DNA of 49,569 nt from positions 1 through 49,569 of the forward strand of contig NZ_LMVK01000019.1 of the NCBI RefSeq assembly GCF_001541315.1, written 5' to 3'. Within the stretch, counting starts at the first letter, position 1; every line of letters begins with the position of its first letter. Shown here piece by piece: positions 30,094 through 39,105 of this stretch. The notes under the pieces were generated by a model that did not search any database, was not told where the DNA came from, and worked only from the letters and a program-made list of their open reading frames with translations. Source of the stretch: Agrobacterium tumefaciens str. B6 (GTDB lineage Bacteria; Pseudomonadota; Alphaproteobacteria; Rhizobiales; Rhizobiaceae). The translations under genes were made by a program, and so were the position numbers.

Positions 30094-31035
30094 TTAGTGG
30101 CTTGCGGCCTTTTTCTCCGCACCCGGTTCTTCCGCAGGCGCATTTTCGGTCGCCGGCTTCTCTTCCGCCGCCTGTGCGGTCGTTGAGCCTTTTCCGAAAA
30201 TCAGCGATTTCAGGTAGGACAGGCTGAAGATGCTGCCGCCATCGGCTTCCGGTGTCGAGGTCAGAAGTTCATCGGCGGCAGGTTCGCCATGCGCTTCGGG
30301 AGACGGGGTTTCGCCATGCGCTTCCGCACCGGCCCCGCCTTCCTTGGTTTCCGCCGGCGTGCCACCGTGGCCGCCTGCGCCATCATCCTTGGTTTCGCCG
30401 TGCCCCGTCGCGCCCTTTGCGGGTTTTGCGTCGTGGCCTTCGGAGCCTGCATCCAGAGCCGGGGTTGCACAATCGGCTGAATCGCTGAGGCTTGCTGCCA
30501 GCGCTTCGGTATCTTCCAGCGGCAGATCTATGCGCAGCCCATAAAATTGCCCGGTGCCATTTGCCGCGCCATCGTAATAAAAGGCCGAATAGCGCCGCGC
30601 CTCCGCACCCTCAGGGATTTTGGCGAGGTCCGGAATGAAAACCACCTGTGCGGCAATGGCGCGGCCGCGCATTTCCGAGCGCAGCTGCGGACCGTTCTTG
30701 TCGAGCACGGAGACCTGAACCAGATCGGGTTTCTGCTTGTCGTAAACCGCCCTGGCGACGCGAAGCGCGGTCTTCAGCCGCTCGGTACCATCACCGCCCT
30801 GGGTACGAATGAATTTGCGGACCCATAAAGAACCGTTCTTGCGAATGTTGACTGTCTGGACCGCGTCGCAGGAAAGCCCGTTGGTGGAAGCGTAGGATGG
30901 ACCAAGCAGCCGATCGCTGCCGATGAACACGGCAGCAGAACCGGTCGCACCCGCCAAAAGCAGGATCCCCCCTCCGATCATAACGAGCTTGCGCGAAAAC
31001 CGCATTCGTCCGAATACAGCTTTCACCCGCAACAT
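30094..31035 (-). CDS. Unrecognised membrane-anchored protein with His/Gly-rich linker
   Basis: A 313-aa protein I do not recognise. One N-terminal TM (residues about 17-38, LVMIGGGILLLAGATGSAAVFIG) would put the rest in the periplasm. A folded domain (about 45-190, with Cys56 and Cys189) is followed by a low-complexity linker (195-265) with His at 201, 212, 223, 240 and 249 in GHG/AHG-type contexts. A short hydrophobic patch (270-280) and an Ala/Glu/Pro tail ending in His follow. Met11 (31005) is an alternative start; neither has a clear ribosome site. It is divergent from sitABCD, so a metal-related role is conceivable but unproven. Confidence 0.75.
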   Translation of the reverse strand: MLRVKAVFGRMRFSRKLVMIGGGILLLAGATGSAAVFIGSDRLLGPSYASTNGLSCDAVQTVNIRKNGSLWVRKFIRTQGGDGTERLKTALRVARAVYDKQKPDLVQVSVLDKNGPQLRSEMRGRAIAAQVVFIPDLAKIPEGAEARRYSAFYYDGAANGTGQFYGLRIDLPLEDTEALAASLSDSADCATPALDAGSEGHDAKPAKGATGHGETKDDGAGGHGGTPAETKEGGAGAEAHGETPSPEAHGEPAADELLTSTPEADGGSIFSLSYLKSLIFGKGSTTAQAAEEKPATENAPAEEPGAEKKAASH

Positions 31036-31232
31036 CCTGACATCAAGTACCCCGTCTTACGCCCTCACCCCAAAACGTGGCTCGATGGATGAGGAACACA
31101 CGCGGGACAAGCTACGGACCACGCTGTCCGAGCCCTGCGATAGTGCCGCTTTCTCATTGAAAAAAGTTTAACCCCACCGGCGCGGTACCGGCAAAAACGC
31201 ACCATTTTCAGACATTCTTGAAATCCACTAAT

Positions 31233-31249
31233 TTGCGAATGATTTGCAA
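31233..31249. promoter_or_regulatory. Fur/Mur-type box 1 upstream of sitA
   Basis: TTGCGAATGATTTGCAA, an inverted repeat with one mismatch between arms (TTGCGAAT/ATTTGCAA), closely resembling rhizobial Mur-responsive sequences. It is 70 bp upstream of the annotated sitA start. Confidence 0.7.
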
Positions 31250-31284
31250 TAGCGTTGACAAGGGTGATTTTATAACAGATGGTA

Positions 31285-31301
31285 TTGCGAATTAATCGCA
31301 A
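31285..31301. promoter_or_regulatory. Fur/Mur-type box 2 upstream of sitA
   Basis: TTGCGAATTAATCGCAA, an inverted repeat with perfect TTGCGA/TCGCAA arms, centred 52 bp after box 1 and about ten bases before the sitA start. TTGACA (31255-31260) lies between the boxes, but no -10 at standard spacing is clear. Confidence 0.7.
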
Positions 31302-31310
31302 CAAAATCTG

Positions 31311-32210
31311 GTGAGCCCCGTGAACTTTCAAAAAATCCGGCATGCAGTTTTCGCCTTCTCGCTTTTTCTCCCCGGTGCGGCCCTTGCCCAGGAAAAACCT
31401 GTTGTCGTGACGACCTTCACCATCATCGCGGATATGGCGCGCAACGTGGCGGGCGATGCGGCCGAGGTGGAAAGCATTACCAAGCCGGGTGCGGAAATTC
31501 ACAATTATCAGCCGACGCCGCGCGATATTCTCAAAGCCCGCAAGGCCGATCTGGTGCTTCGCAACGGCCTCAGCCTGGAATTGTGGTTCGAAAAGTTCCT
31601 GGCCAACCTTTCCGGCGTGCCGAGCGTGACGGTGAGCGAGGGCGTGAAACCCATGGCCATCAGCGGCGGGGCATACCAGGGAAAGCCCAATCCGCACGCC
31701 TGGATGTCGCCCGATAACGCCTTGATCTACGTGGAGAATATCCGCAAGGGACTGACGGATATCGACCCCGCCCAAGCGGATGTCTATGCCGCCAATGCCA
31801 AGGCCTATTCGGACAAGATCAAGGCCACCGTGCAGCCGATCCGCGACACGCTTTCCGTCCTGCCTGAAAACAAGCGCTGGTTGGTAACGAGCGAAGGCGC
31901 TTTTTCTTATCTCGCCCGTGATTTCGGCCTGAAGGAACTGTTCCTGTGGCCGGTCAATGCCGACAGCCAGGGCACACCGCATCAGGTTCGCGGGGTGATC
32001 GACGCCATGCGCGAGCACAATATCAACGTCATCTTCAGCGAAAGCACGGTTTCCGCCGATCCCGCCCAGCAGGTGGCCAAGGAAACCGGTGCGGCCTATG
32101 GCGGCATTCTTTATGTGGATTCGCTGAGCGAAGCCGATGGTCCGGTTCCGACCTATCTCGACCTCCTGCGCGTGACGAGCGAAACCATCGCCAAGGGGCT
32201 GTCTTCATGA
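31311..32210 (+). CDS. sitA: Mn/Fe ABC transporter substrate-binding protein SitA
   Basis: A 299-aa cluster A-I periplasmic metal-binding protein. The signal peptide ends at GAALA-QEKP, with no lipobox. The four metal ligands align with PsaA/MntC-type proteins: His64, His129 (NPHAWMSP), Glu195 (TSEGAFSY) and Asp270 ([11 protein letters not shown]). Glu as third ligand and the absence of a His-rich loop favour Mn/Fe over Zn. The start is a GTG (31311); a second GTG at 31320 ([10 protein letters not shown]) is equally possible. It heads sitABCD, overlaps sitB by ATGA, and is preceded by two Fur/Mur boxes. Confidence 0.92.
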   Translation: MSPVNFQKIRHAVFAFSLFLPGAALAQEKPVVVTTFTIIADMARNVAGDAAEVESITKPGAEIHNYQPTPRDILKARKADLVLRNGLSLELWFEKFLANLSGVPSVTVSEGVKPMAISGGAYQGKPNPHAWMSPDNALIYVENIRKGLTDIDPAQADVYAANAKAYSDKIKATVQPIRDTLSVLPENKRWLVTSEGAFSYLARDFGLKELFLWPVNADSQGTPHQVRGVIDAMREHNINVIFSESTVSADPAQQVAKETGAAYGGILYVDSLSEADGPVPTYLDLLRVTSETIAKGLSS

Positions 32211-33115
32211 GAATGGGCAGTAAAAAATCAGGCGGCGGCCTGACGGTTCAAAATGCGACAGTGACCTATCGAAACGGCCACACCGCATTAAGAAATGCCA
32301 GCTTTTCCATCCCCCGCGGAACGATCACTGCACTTGTCGGCGTCAATGGCGCCGGCAAGTCCACGATTTTCAAGGCGATCATGGGTTTCGTGCCTTTGGC
32401 CGCCGGTTCCGTCTCGATCTTCGACCTGCCGGTGAAGGAAGCGCTCAGGAAAAACCTCGTCGCCTACGTACCGCAGGCCGAGGAGGTGGACTGGAGTTTT
32501 CCGGTGCTGGTGGAGGATGTGGTGATGATGGGCCGTTATGGCCATATGAATTTCCTGCGCATCCCCTCGAAACGCGACCACCAGATGGTGGAAGAGGCGC
32601 TGAAACGCGTCAACATGCTCGATTATCGCAAGCGCCAGATCGGTGAGCTCTCGGGCGGGCAGAAGAAGCGGGTGTTTCTGGCCCGCGCGCTGGCGCAGGA
32701 GGGGCAGGTGATCCTGCTGGACGAGCCTTTCACCGGTGTCGATGTGACAACGGAAGAGCAGATCGTCACGCTTCTGAAGGCGCTGCGCGACGAGGGCCGG
32801 GTCATGCTGGTCTCCACCCATAATCTCGGCAGCGTGCCGGAATTCTGTGACCGCGCCGTCTTCGTCAAGGGCACGGTTCTGGCATCGGGCAAGACGGCGG
32901 ATACCTTCAACGAGGAGAACCTGCAAAAGGCCTTTGGCGGCAGCCTTCGCCACTTCGTGCTTGGCGGGGCCGAGCTGCATAACGACGCCGATCCGCGGCG
33001 GGTGAAGGTCATTACCGATGATGAGCGGCCCTTTGTGATCTACGGCAAGAACGGCCAGAACGGGCACGATCCTGAGGCTCCGAAAGAAAAAGTCGATGAT
33101 AAACAGCCTTCTTGA
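32207..33115 (+). CDS. sitB: Mn/Fe ABC transporter ATP-binding protein SitB
   Basis: A 302-aa ATPase. Walker [11 protein letters not shown]-loop [13 protein letters not shown], signature LSGGQKKR and Walker [13 protein letters not shown] are all present. The ATG at 32207 overlaps the sitA stop (ATGA), so the much longer open frame upstream, inside sitA, is rejected. A charged C-terminal tail of about 50 residues after the nucleotide-binding domain is longer than in minimal members. It overlaps sitC by 20 bp. Confidence 0.95.
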   Translation: MRMGSKKSGGGLTVQNATVTYRNGHTALRNASFSIPRGTITALVGVNGAGKSTIFKAIMGFVPLAAGSVSIFDLPVKEALRKNLVAYVPQAEEVDWSFPVLVEDVVMMGRYGHMNFLRIPSKRDHQMVEEALKRVNMLDYRKRQIGELSGGQKKRVFLARALAQEGQVILLDEPFTGVDVTTEEQIVTLLKALRDEGRVMLVSTHNLGSVPEFCDRAVFVKGTVLASGKTADTFNEENLQKAFGGSLRHFVLGGAELHNDADPRRVKVITDDERPFVIYGKNGQNGHDPEAPKEKVDDKQPS

Positions 33116-33956
33116 GCCCTTCACCTATGGTTATATGCTGAACGCCATCTGGGTCAGCGCACTGGTAGGCGGCGTCTGCGGTTCTCTCTCGGCCTATCTG
33201 ATGCTGAAGGGCTGGTCGCTGATCGGCGATGCTCTTTCCCATGCCATCGTTCCCGGCGTTGCGGGCGCCTATATGCTGGGCCTGCCCTTTTCGCTCGGTG
33301 CGTTCCTTTCCGGCGGGCTTGCGGCCGGCTCCATGCTGTTCCTGAACCAGAAGACGCGGCTGAAAGAAGACGCGATCATCGGGCTGATCTTCACCTCGTT
33401 TTTTGGGCTCGGGCTGTTCATGGTGTCGCTCTCGCCCACCTCGGTGAATATCCAGACCATCGTGCTCGGCAATATTCTCGCGATCACCACCAAAGACACG
33501 ATCCAGCTGGCGCTGATCGGCGGTATCAGCCTCATCGTGCTGGCGCTGAAATGGCGTGACTTCATGGTGGTGTTCTTCGATGAGAACCACGCCCGCACCG
33601 TGGGGCTGAAACCGGAAGTGCTGAAGGTGATCTTCTTCACCCTGCTGGCCGCCTCCACGGTCGCCGCGCTTCAGACGGTTGGAGCCTTCCTCGTCGTTGC
33701 CATGGTGGTAACGCCGGGCGCCACCGCCTATCTCTTGACCGACCGTTTCGAGCGGCTGATCCTGATGAGCCTCATCATCGGCGCGGCTACCAGCTTCGTG
33801 GGTGCCTATCTAAGCTACTTCCTCGATGGCGCAACTGGTGGCGTCATCGTCGTGCTGCAGACGGCGATCTTTCTTGCGGCCTTCGTTTTTGCGCCCAAAC
33901 ACGGGCTTCTCGCTTCCAGGGCCAAGGCCCGTAGGGCGCTGGAGGAAACGCCATGA
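33096..33956 (+). CDS. sitC: Mn/Fe ABC transporter permease SitC
   Basis: A 286-aa ABC-3 family permease with about eight membrane spans. [31 protein letters not shown] is the family signature near the N-terminus, and [26 protein letters not shown] is near the C-terminus. It pairs with SitD. The start lies within the end of sitB, and the stop overlaps the sitD start by four bases. Confidence 0.94.
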   Translation: MINSLLEPFTYGYMLNAIWVSALVGGVCGSLSAYLMLKGWSLIGDALSHAIVPGVAGAYMLGLPFSLGAFLSGGLAAGSMLFLNQKTRLKEDAIIGLIFTSFFGLGLFMVSLSPTSVNIQTIVLGNILAITTKDTIQLALIGGISLIVLALKWRDFMVVFFDENHARTVGLKPEVLKVIFFTLLAASTVAALQTVGAFLVVAMVVTPGATAYLLTDRFERLILMSLIIGAATSFVGAYLSYFLDGATGGVIVVLQTAIFLAAFVFAPKHGLLASRAKARRALEETP

Positions 33957-34807
33957 GCGAATATCTCGAACTCGCCATCCTGCCGTTTCAGCTGCCCTTC
34001 ATGCAATATGCCTTCGTGATCACCCTGATGATCGCGGTGCCGATGGCGATGCTCTCCTGTTTTCTGGTGCTGAAGGGCTGGTCGCTGATGGGCGATGCGG
34101 TTTCCCATGCGGTGCTGCCCGGCGTGGTGGTGGCCTATATTGTCGGCATCCCGCTGTCCATCGGCGCGTTCATCGCCGGCATGATCTGTGCGCTCGGCAC
34201 CGGTTTCATCAAGGAAAACAGCCGCATCAAGGAAGACACGGTGCTCGGCATCGTCTTTTCCGGCATGTTCGGGCTGGGGCTGGTGCTTTATGTGAAGGTG
34301 CAGAGCGACGTGCATCTCGATCACATCCTCTTCGGCGACATGCTCGGCATTGCGCCCTCAGACATGCTGGAGACGGGCCTGATCGCGCTTTTCGCCACGC
34401 TGTTTCTCGGTATCCTGCGCAAGGACCTGTTGGTCAACGCCTTCGATGCGCAGCACGCCAAAGCCATCGGCCTGCCGGTGCGTATCCTGCATTACGGCCT
34501 GCTGATGGTTCTGTCGCTGACCGTGGTTGGCGCGCTGAAGGCGGTGGGCATCATCCTCTCGGTCGCCATGCTGGTGGCGCCGGGCGCTATCGCCTTCCTG
34601 CTGACCCGGCGCTTTTCCGGCATGCTGCTGGTGGCCATGGCGGTGGCGGTCGCCTCATCGCTTTCGGGCATATGGCTGAGCTTTCTGATCGACAGTGCGC
34701 CTGCCCCCACCATCGTCATGTTCATGAGCCTTGCTTTCGTTGCCACCTTCATCCGCACCACCTGGAAGGCCCGGCGGATCGACGCGGCGGGGGAAACAGG
34801 CTTCTAA
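33953..34807 (+). CDS. sitD: Mn/Fe ABC transporter permease SitD
   Basis: A 284-aa ABC-3 permease homologous to SitC (shared LKGWSL.GDA.SHA..PGV). It starts at ATGA overlapping the sitC stop and is the last gene of the operon. Together with SitC it forms the membrane channel for Mn(II)/Fe(II) uptake. Confidence 0.94.
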   Translation: MSEYLELAILPFQLPFMQYAFVITLMIAVPMAMLSCFLVLKGWSLMGDAVSHAVLPGVVVAYIVGIPLSIGAFIAGMICALGTGFIKENSRIKEDTVLGIVFSGMFGLGLVLYVKVQSDVHLDHILFGDMLGIAPSDMLETGLIALFATLFLGILRKDLLVNAFDAQHAKAIGLPVRILHYGLLMVLSLTVVGALKAVGIILSVAMLVAPGAIAFLLTRRFSGMLLVAMAVAVASSLSGIWLSFLIDSAPAPTIVMFMSLAFVATFIRTTWKARRIDAAGETGF

Positions 34808-34916
34808 AACAACGATTTTTGCGGGCGTGTGGAACATTTTCCCCTTTTGCGCGTCATTTTACTGAGCCAGTCGCGGGGCGGCGGGCTCGGGAAAATTATG
34901 CAAAAGGGGAAGCACC

Positions 34917-35090
34917 ATGCTGAAGTGGGCTCTTATTTTCTTTGTCATTTCTTTGATCGCAGGCGTGTTCGGCTTTACCGGCATTTCGGCAGCCGCGGCG
35001 GGCGTGGCCCGTATCCTGTTCTTCATCGCCGTGGTGATCTTCCTGGTCTTCCTCGTGCTTGCACTGATGGCCGGAAGCGCCGTCGTCTGA
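34917..35090 (+). CDS. DUF1328 small membrane protein (YtjA-like)
   Basis: A 57-aa protein beginning [20 protein letters not shown] and ending [10 protein letters not shown]. Two hydrophobic spans separated by an Ala/Gly turn ([12 protein letters not shown]) match the DUF1328 family of small inner-membrane proteins of unknown function. A GGGGA ribosome site lies upstream of the ATG. It is 109 bp after sitD and convergent with the SDR gene across a shared terminator. Confidence 0.9.
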   Translation: MLKWALIFFVISLIAGVFGFTGISAAAAGVARILFFIAVVIFLVFLVLALMAGSAVV

Positions 35091-35093
35091 ATG

Positions 35094-35125
35094 AAAAAAG
35101 GCGACCGGGTTTTACGCCGGTCGCC
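35094..35125. terminator. Bidirectional terminator between DUF1328 and SDR genes
   Basis: A 9-bp stem GGCGACCGG/CCGGTCGCC with an 8-nt loop. On the minus strand it is followed by TTTTTT (SDR gene); on the plus strand by TCTCC (DUF1328 gene). Confidence 0.88.
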
Positions 35126-35148
35126 TCTCCTCTCTCCCGTAACGGAAT

Positions 35149-35880
35149 TCAGCCAGTCCAGCCGCCATCGATCACATGGATCTGGCCGGTGGTGAAGCCT
35201 GCCTCATCAGAAGCAAGATAGGTGACGAGTGCCGCGATTTCTTCCGGTGTGGCGATACGGCCCATCGGCTGGCGGGCGATGAAATCGGCCAGAGCCTGTT
35301 CGTAATTGCCGGTGGCGCGCAGGCGGTCATGCAAGGACGGGCTGTCGACCGTGCCGGGGCAGATGGCGTTGCAGCGGATGCCCTTGGTGACGAAGTCAGC
35401 GGCAATCGCCTTTGTCAGGCCCACCACGGCAGCTTTCGAGGCGGTATAGGCGAAACGGTTCGGCACGCCCTTCACGCTTGATGCAACCGAGGACATGTTG
35501 ACGATCGCGCCCTTGCCCTTTTCCAGCATGCCGGGCAGGAAGGCGCGGCAGGTGCGATACATGGCCTTGGCGTTGAGATCGAAGGAGAAGTCCCAGTCCT
35601 TCTCTTCACAGTCCAGAATGGTGCCGGAATGAACGAAGCCGGCGCAGTTGAATAGCACATCCGCATGGCCGATATCGGCGGCGAAATCCTTCACGCCATC
35701 GCCATCAAGCACGTTCAGAACGCGGGTTTCCGCGCCCTTGAGGGTGGAAAGCGCCTGCTCGTTGATATCAGTGGCGATGACGCGCGCGCCGAGCGAGATG
35801 AACCGCTCCGCCGTCGCCCGGCCGATACCCTGACCGGCGGCGGTGATCACCACTGTCCGGCCGTTAAAATCCTGCACCAT
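35149..35880 (-). CDS. Short-chain dehydrogenase (BDH2/DHRS6-like)
   Basis: A 243-aa SDR. NAD-binding TAAGQGIG, an acidic residue after beta-2 (TDINE) suggesting NAD(H), and the catalytic Ser130/131 (NMSSVASS), Tyr145 and Lys149 (YTASK). Long stretches such as LFNCAGFVHSGTILDCEEKDW are strikingly like human BDH2/DHRS6 (type 2 3-hydroxybutyrate dehydrogenase). Bacterial relatives include 2-keto-3-deoxy-L-fuconate dehydrogenases, so the substrate is open. The start at 35880 has GGGAGG upstream. It is divergent from an iclR gene, the likely regulator. Confidence 0.9.
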   Translation of the reverse strand: MVQDFNGRTVVITAAGQGIGRATAERFISLGARVIATDINEQALSTLKGAETRVLNVLDGDGVKDFAADIGHADVLFNCAGFVHSGTILDCEEKDWDFSFDLNAKAMYRTCRAFLPGMLEKGKGAIVNMSSVASSVKGVPNRFAYTASKAAVVGLTKAIAADFVTKGIRCNAICPGTVDSPSLHDRLRATGNYEQALADFIARQPMGRIATPEEIAALVTYLASDEAGFTTGQIHVIDGGWTG

Positions 35881-35959
35881 GAATAGCCTCCCGCTAAGGC
35901 GCGCCCGCCCTTCGGGGATCGGACCGCTGAATTTCGATGATCTCAAATATGGATCGACA

Positions 35960-35987
35960 ATTCATATGTAAACGCGGTATTCATATG
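35960..35987. promoter_or_regulatory. Direct repeats ATTCATATG between SDR and iclR
   Basis: ATTCATATG occurs at 35960-35968 and 35979-35987, 19 bp apart (about two helical turns), each with a palindromic CATATG. It is a candidate binding site of the IclR protein controlling the divergent SDR gene. Confidence 0.5.
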
Positions 35988-36079
35988 GCGTCAAGCAAAC
36001 TTGCGCGGATGTCGGGTATCGGGCAACCATATTTTATGGCGCCTCCACCGGGCACTCATAGAAAACACATCGAGGCCAG

Positions 36080-36853
36080 ATGACCGACGACGACAGCGAA
36101 AGATATCGCGCTCCCGCCCTCGACAAGGGTCTCGACATTCTCGAGCTTCTGGCCCGCACCGATGGCGGGCTGACGCAGATCGAGATCGCCAAGTCTATCG
36201 GTAAAAGCCCGAACGAGCTTTACCGCATGCTGGACCGGCTGGTGCGCCGCGGCTACGTGCAGCGGCTTGACGGCGACCGGTTTTCGCTGACGCTGAAGAT
36301 GTTCGGGCTGGCGCATTTCCATGCACCGATACGCCGGCTCGTCTCTTTTGCCGCACCTGTCATGCGCGATTTTTCGGCCAGCGCGGAGCAGGCCTGTCAT
36401 CTGGCCGTTTATGACCGCGGTAGCGTCGTCGTCATCGCCCAGCAGGAATCCGCCACCTATTGGGCCATGTCCATGCGGGTCGGCGCGCAGATGAGCCTGT
36501 TCCACACCGGCTCCGGCCATGTGCTCTTGGCCTTCCAGACCGAGGCGCAGCGTGAGATCATGATAACCGAGCAGGTGCGCGGCAGCGGCGAAACCGTGCC
36601 GCCCTCCCTCGCCGAGCGGCTGGCGGGGGTGCGCAAAAACGGTTTCGAATCCATGGACAGCCTTCAGACAGCCGGCGTGCGCAATATTTCCGCGCCGGTA
36701 CTGACGCTCGATGGCACGGCGCTCGCCGTCATCACCTGCCCCTATATCACGCCGCTTGGCGGCAAGGCGCCGACACGCGAGGCCTGCGAAGTGCTGATCC
36801 GCGAGGCGGCAAAGCGGATTTCCGAAGTGGCGACAGGGAACGGAAATTCCTGA
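36080..36853 (+). CDS. IclR-family transcriptional regulator
   Basis: A 257-aa IclR regulator. The winged HTH is at about 10-70 (LDKGLDILELLARTDGGLTQIEIAKSIGKSPNELYRMLDRLVRRGYVQ) and the effector domain at about 80-250. GAGG four bases before the ATG supports the start. It is divergent from the SDR gene and probably regulates it. Ends at a good terminator (36865-36897). The effector is unknown. Confidence 0.92.
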   Translation: MTDDDSERYRAPALDKGLDILELLARTDGGLTQIEIAKSIGKSPNELYRMLDRLVRRGYVQRLDGDRFSLTLKMFGLAHFHAPIRRLVSFAAPVMRDFSASAEQACHLAVYDRGSVVVIAQQESATYWAMSMRVGAQMSLFHTGSGHVLLAFQTEAQREIMITEQVRGSGETVPPSLAERLAGVRKNGFESMDSLQTAGVRNISAPVLTLDGTALAVITCPYITPLGGKAPTREACEVLIREAAKRISEVATGNGNS

Positions 36854-36864
36854 AACGCACAAAA

Positions 36865-36897
36865 AAAACGCGACCGGCAGGGACCCGATCGCGTTTT
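36865..36897 (+). terminator. Rho-independent terminator after iclR
   Basis: A perfect 9-bp stem AAAACGCGA/TCGCGTTTT with an inner CGG/CCG, ending in TTTT, 12 bp after the iclR stop. Confidence 0.88.
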
Positions 36898-36927
36898 GAG
36901 TGACTGGAGATTATATCTCTCAAACGT

Positions 36928-36954
36928 CGGGGGAACGTGGATGGTTCCCCCTTT
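36928..36954. terminator. Hairpin after the transaldolase gene
   Basis: GGGGGAAC-gtggatg-GTTCCCCC (8-bp arms), just beyond the tal stop on the minus strand. The T-tract on that strand is weak, so its role as a tal terminator is tentative. Confidence 0.5.
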
Positions 36955-36959
36955 ATGTG

Positions 36960-37925
36960 TCACGCCGCAGCCAGCGTCAGTTCCTTGCGGACCATCTCAC
37001 GCAACGTCACAAGATCCTTTGCGAACAGGCGGATGCCTTCCGAAAGCTTCTCGGTTGCCATCGCGTCTTCGTTCATGGCCCAGCGGAATGCCTTCTCGTC
37101 GAGCGACTGCAGCGGCTCTGCCTTGACGTTGTCAGTCGAAAGCTTGCGCTCCAGCTTGCCGGTATCCTTGTCCAGCTCTTCCAGCAGCGCCGGGCTGATC
37201 GTCAGGCGGTCGCAACCGGCCAGCGCTTCGATTTCGCCGACATTGCGGAAGGACGCGCCCATGACGACGGTGCTGATGCCATTGGCCTTGTAGTAGTTGT
37301 AAATGCTGCGCACCGAGACGACGCCCGGATCGGTCTCGGCGGTGTAGTTCTCGCCGGTCGACTTCTTGTACCAGTCAAGGATACGGCCAACGAAGGGCGA
37401 GATGAGGAAGACCTTGGCTTCGGCGCAGGCAATCGCCTGGGCCTGCGAGAACAGGAGCGTCAGGTTGCAGTCGATGCCTTCGGACTGCAGCACTTCGGCA
37501 GCCTTGATGCCTTCCCAGGTGGAGGCAAGCTTGATGAGGATGCGTTCACGCTCGATGCCGCGCTCCTTGTAGGCCGCGATGATGTGGCGCGCCTTGGCAA
37601 TCGAGGCTTCCGTATCGAAGGAAAGGTCGGCATCAACTTCGGTCGAAACGCGCCCCGGAACGAGGCCGGCAAGCGCCGCGCCGACAGAAATGGCCAGACG
37701 ATCGGCAACGGCGGCAACAACGGCGTCGGACTGGCCGCCCTGCTTCTTGCCCCATGCGACGGCTTCCTTCACCGCATCCGCAAAGGCCGGCGTGCCGAGT
37801 GCTTTCAGAACGATGGTGGGATTGGTGGTGCAATCCACCGGCTTCAGGCGCGCAACCGCCTCGATATCGCCGGTGTCGGCAACAACCGTGGTGATGGCGC
37901 GAAGTTGTTCGAGTTTGGACGTCAT
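36960..37925 (-). CDS. tal: Transaldolase
   Basis: A 321-aa classical (TalB-type) transaldolase of the non-oxidative pentose phosphate pathway, moving dihydroxyacetone between sedoheptulose-7-phosphate and glyceraldehyde-3-phosphate. The N-terminal [26 protein letters not shown] and the Schiff-base Lys132 in [11 protein letters not shown] are intact. The start at 37925 (MTSKLEQL) is the family start; the upstream extension to 38075 is rejected. It is divergent from a SorC-family regulator. Confidence 0.95.
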   Translation of the reverse strand: MTSKLEQLRAITTVVADTGDIEAVARLKPVDCTTNPTIVLKALGTPAFADAVKEAVAWGKKQGGQSDAVVAAVADRLAISVGAALAGLVPGRVSTEVDADLSFDTEASIAKARHIIAAYKERGIERERILIKLASTWEGIKAAEVLQSEGIDCNLTLLFSQAQAIACAEAKVFLISPFVGRILDWYKKSTGENYTAETDPGVVSVRSIYNYYKANGISTVVMGASFRNVGEIEALAGCDRLTISPALLEELDKDTGKLERKLSTDNVKAEPLQSLDEKAFRWAMNEDAMATEKLSEGIRLFAKDLVTLREMVRKELTLAAA

Positions 37926-38075
37926 ATCGAATGATCCTTCATGATCTCTTGAAAACTTGCTCACCCGTCTTTTCGTTCCCGCACCATGGGTGCGCCCAAG
38001 GCCGAAATCGCGGTTTGTCCGGCTCCGACTATCGCAAGCGGCACGGCCCAAAGTCAAGACATTTGCGCATCGCAA

Positions 38076-38103
38076 TTGACATAAGTTTCATGCCTGCGAT
38101 ACT
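38076..38103 (+). promoter_or_regulatory. Candidate sigma-70 type promoter of the SorC-family gene
   Basis: TTGACA (38076-38081), a 16-bp spacer and GATACT (38098-38103), only 15 bp before the ATG at 38119, implying a very short leader. Confidence 0.45.
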
Positions 38104-38118
38104 CCGCCAACATAAAGA

Positions 38119-39105
38119 ATGGCGGAAACCGTGGCGAAACTGAGAAGAGAAACCCATACGGCCTATTCGGAAGCGGCTTCGCTGAGGCTGCGCGCCGCGT
38201 GGCTTTATTATAATCAGGGCATGACGCAGAAAGACGTCGCCGAGAAGCTCGGCATCAGCCGCTCCACCGTCATCCGCCTTCTCGATGAGGCGATGAAACG
38301 CTCCGAGGTGCAGATCTGGATCAACGAGGGCATCGAGGATTTCGTCGAACTGGCCGGCCGGCTGGAGGCGGCTTACGGGCTGGATGAGGCCGTCATCATT
38401 CCCTCCCCCGACAAGGCAAGCGTCGAGGGCACGGCCAAGGCCGTGGGCCTGGCGCTCGGGCAATTTCTCTCCGAAGCGGTGCCGAACGGCGCCACCATCG
38501 GCGTCGGCTGGGGACGCACCATGACCGCTTCGCTTTCCAGCTTCCGCCCGCCGCGCCGGGAAAACTGCAAGGTCGTCTCGCTGCTCGGCGGTATCGTCGC
38601 CGTGCATCAGACCAACCCGCTCGACTACACCTGGCGGCTGGCAAGCGCGCTCGGGGCGGAATGTTACATGTTCCTCGCACCGCTTTTGGTGGATTCCGTC
38701 GAGACCAAACGGGCGCTGATTGAAAAATGTGGACTCGCGACGCTTTACGATCTCGCCGAAACGCTTGATCTCGCCATCGTCTCCTGCGGTGATATCGGCC
38801 CGCATTCGACCTCGCTGTCGGAGGGTTTCATTTCGAAGGCGACGCTGCAGGAACTCATCGACGCCGGCTGCGTCTGCGACACGATGTTCAATTTCATCGA
38901 TGCCGAAGGCCGCTCCGTCGATCACCCGATCAATCAGCGCGCCATGGCCATCGATCTCGATACGCTGCGCAAAGCCAAACACATCGTTCTCGCCTCCGGC
39001 GGCGCCCACCGCGCCGTCGCCATCCGCGCCACGATCAAGCGCATCGGGTGCAATACGCTGATAACGGACGAGGCGGCGGCAAGGGCATTGATGAAGCTGG
39101 TTTAG
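38119..39105 (+). CDS. SorC/DeoR-family sugar-binding transcriptional regulator
   Basis: A 328-aa SorC-family regulator. The N-terminal HTH is at about 25-60 (RAAWLYYNQGMTQKDVAEKLGISRSTVIRLLDEA) and the C-terminal sugar-phosphate-binding domain contains IGVGWGRTMTASLSSF and VVSLLGGIV. Target unknown: it is divergent from tal, while related regulators control polyol operons such as the one at 44-49 kb. An in-frame GTG at 38131 is an alternative start. Its stop overlaps the parE stop by four bases, tail to tail. Confidence 0.9.
   Translation: MAETVAKLRRETHTAYSEAASLRLRAAWLYYNQGMTQKDVAEKLGISRSTVIRLLDEAMKRSEVQIWINEGIEDFVELAGRLEAAYGLDEAVIIPSPDKASVEGTAKAVGLALGQFLSEAVPNGATIGVGWGRTMTASLSSFRPPRRENCKVVSLLGGIVAVHQTNPLDYTWRLASALGAECYMFLAPLLVDSVETKRALIEKCGLATLYDLAETLDLAIVSCGDIGPHSTSLSEGFISKATLQELIDAGCVCDTMFNFIDAEGRSVDHPINQRAMAIDLDTLRKAKHIVLASGGAHRAVAIRATIKRIGCNTLITDEAAARALMKLV

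Noticed and set aside
31946..33115. 389-aa version of SitB starting inside sitA
   Set aside because: The first 87 codons run in a second frame of sitA. The ATGA overlap at 32207 gives a normal ATPase.
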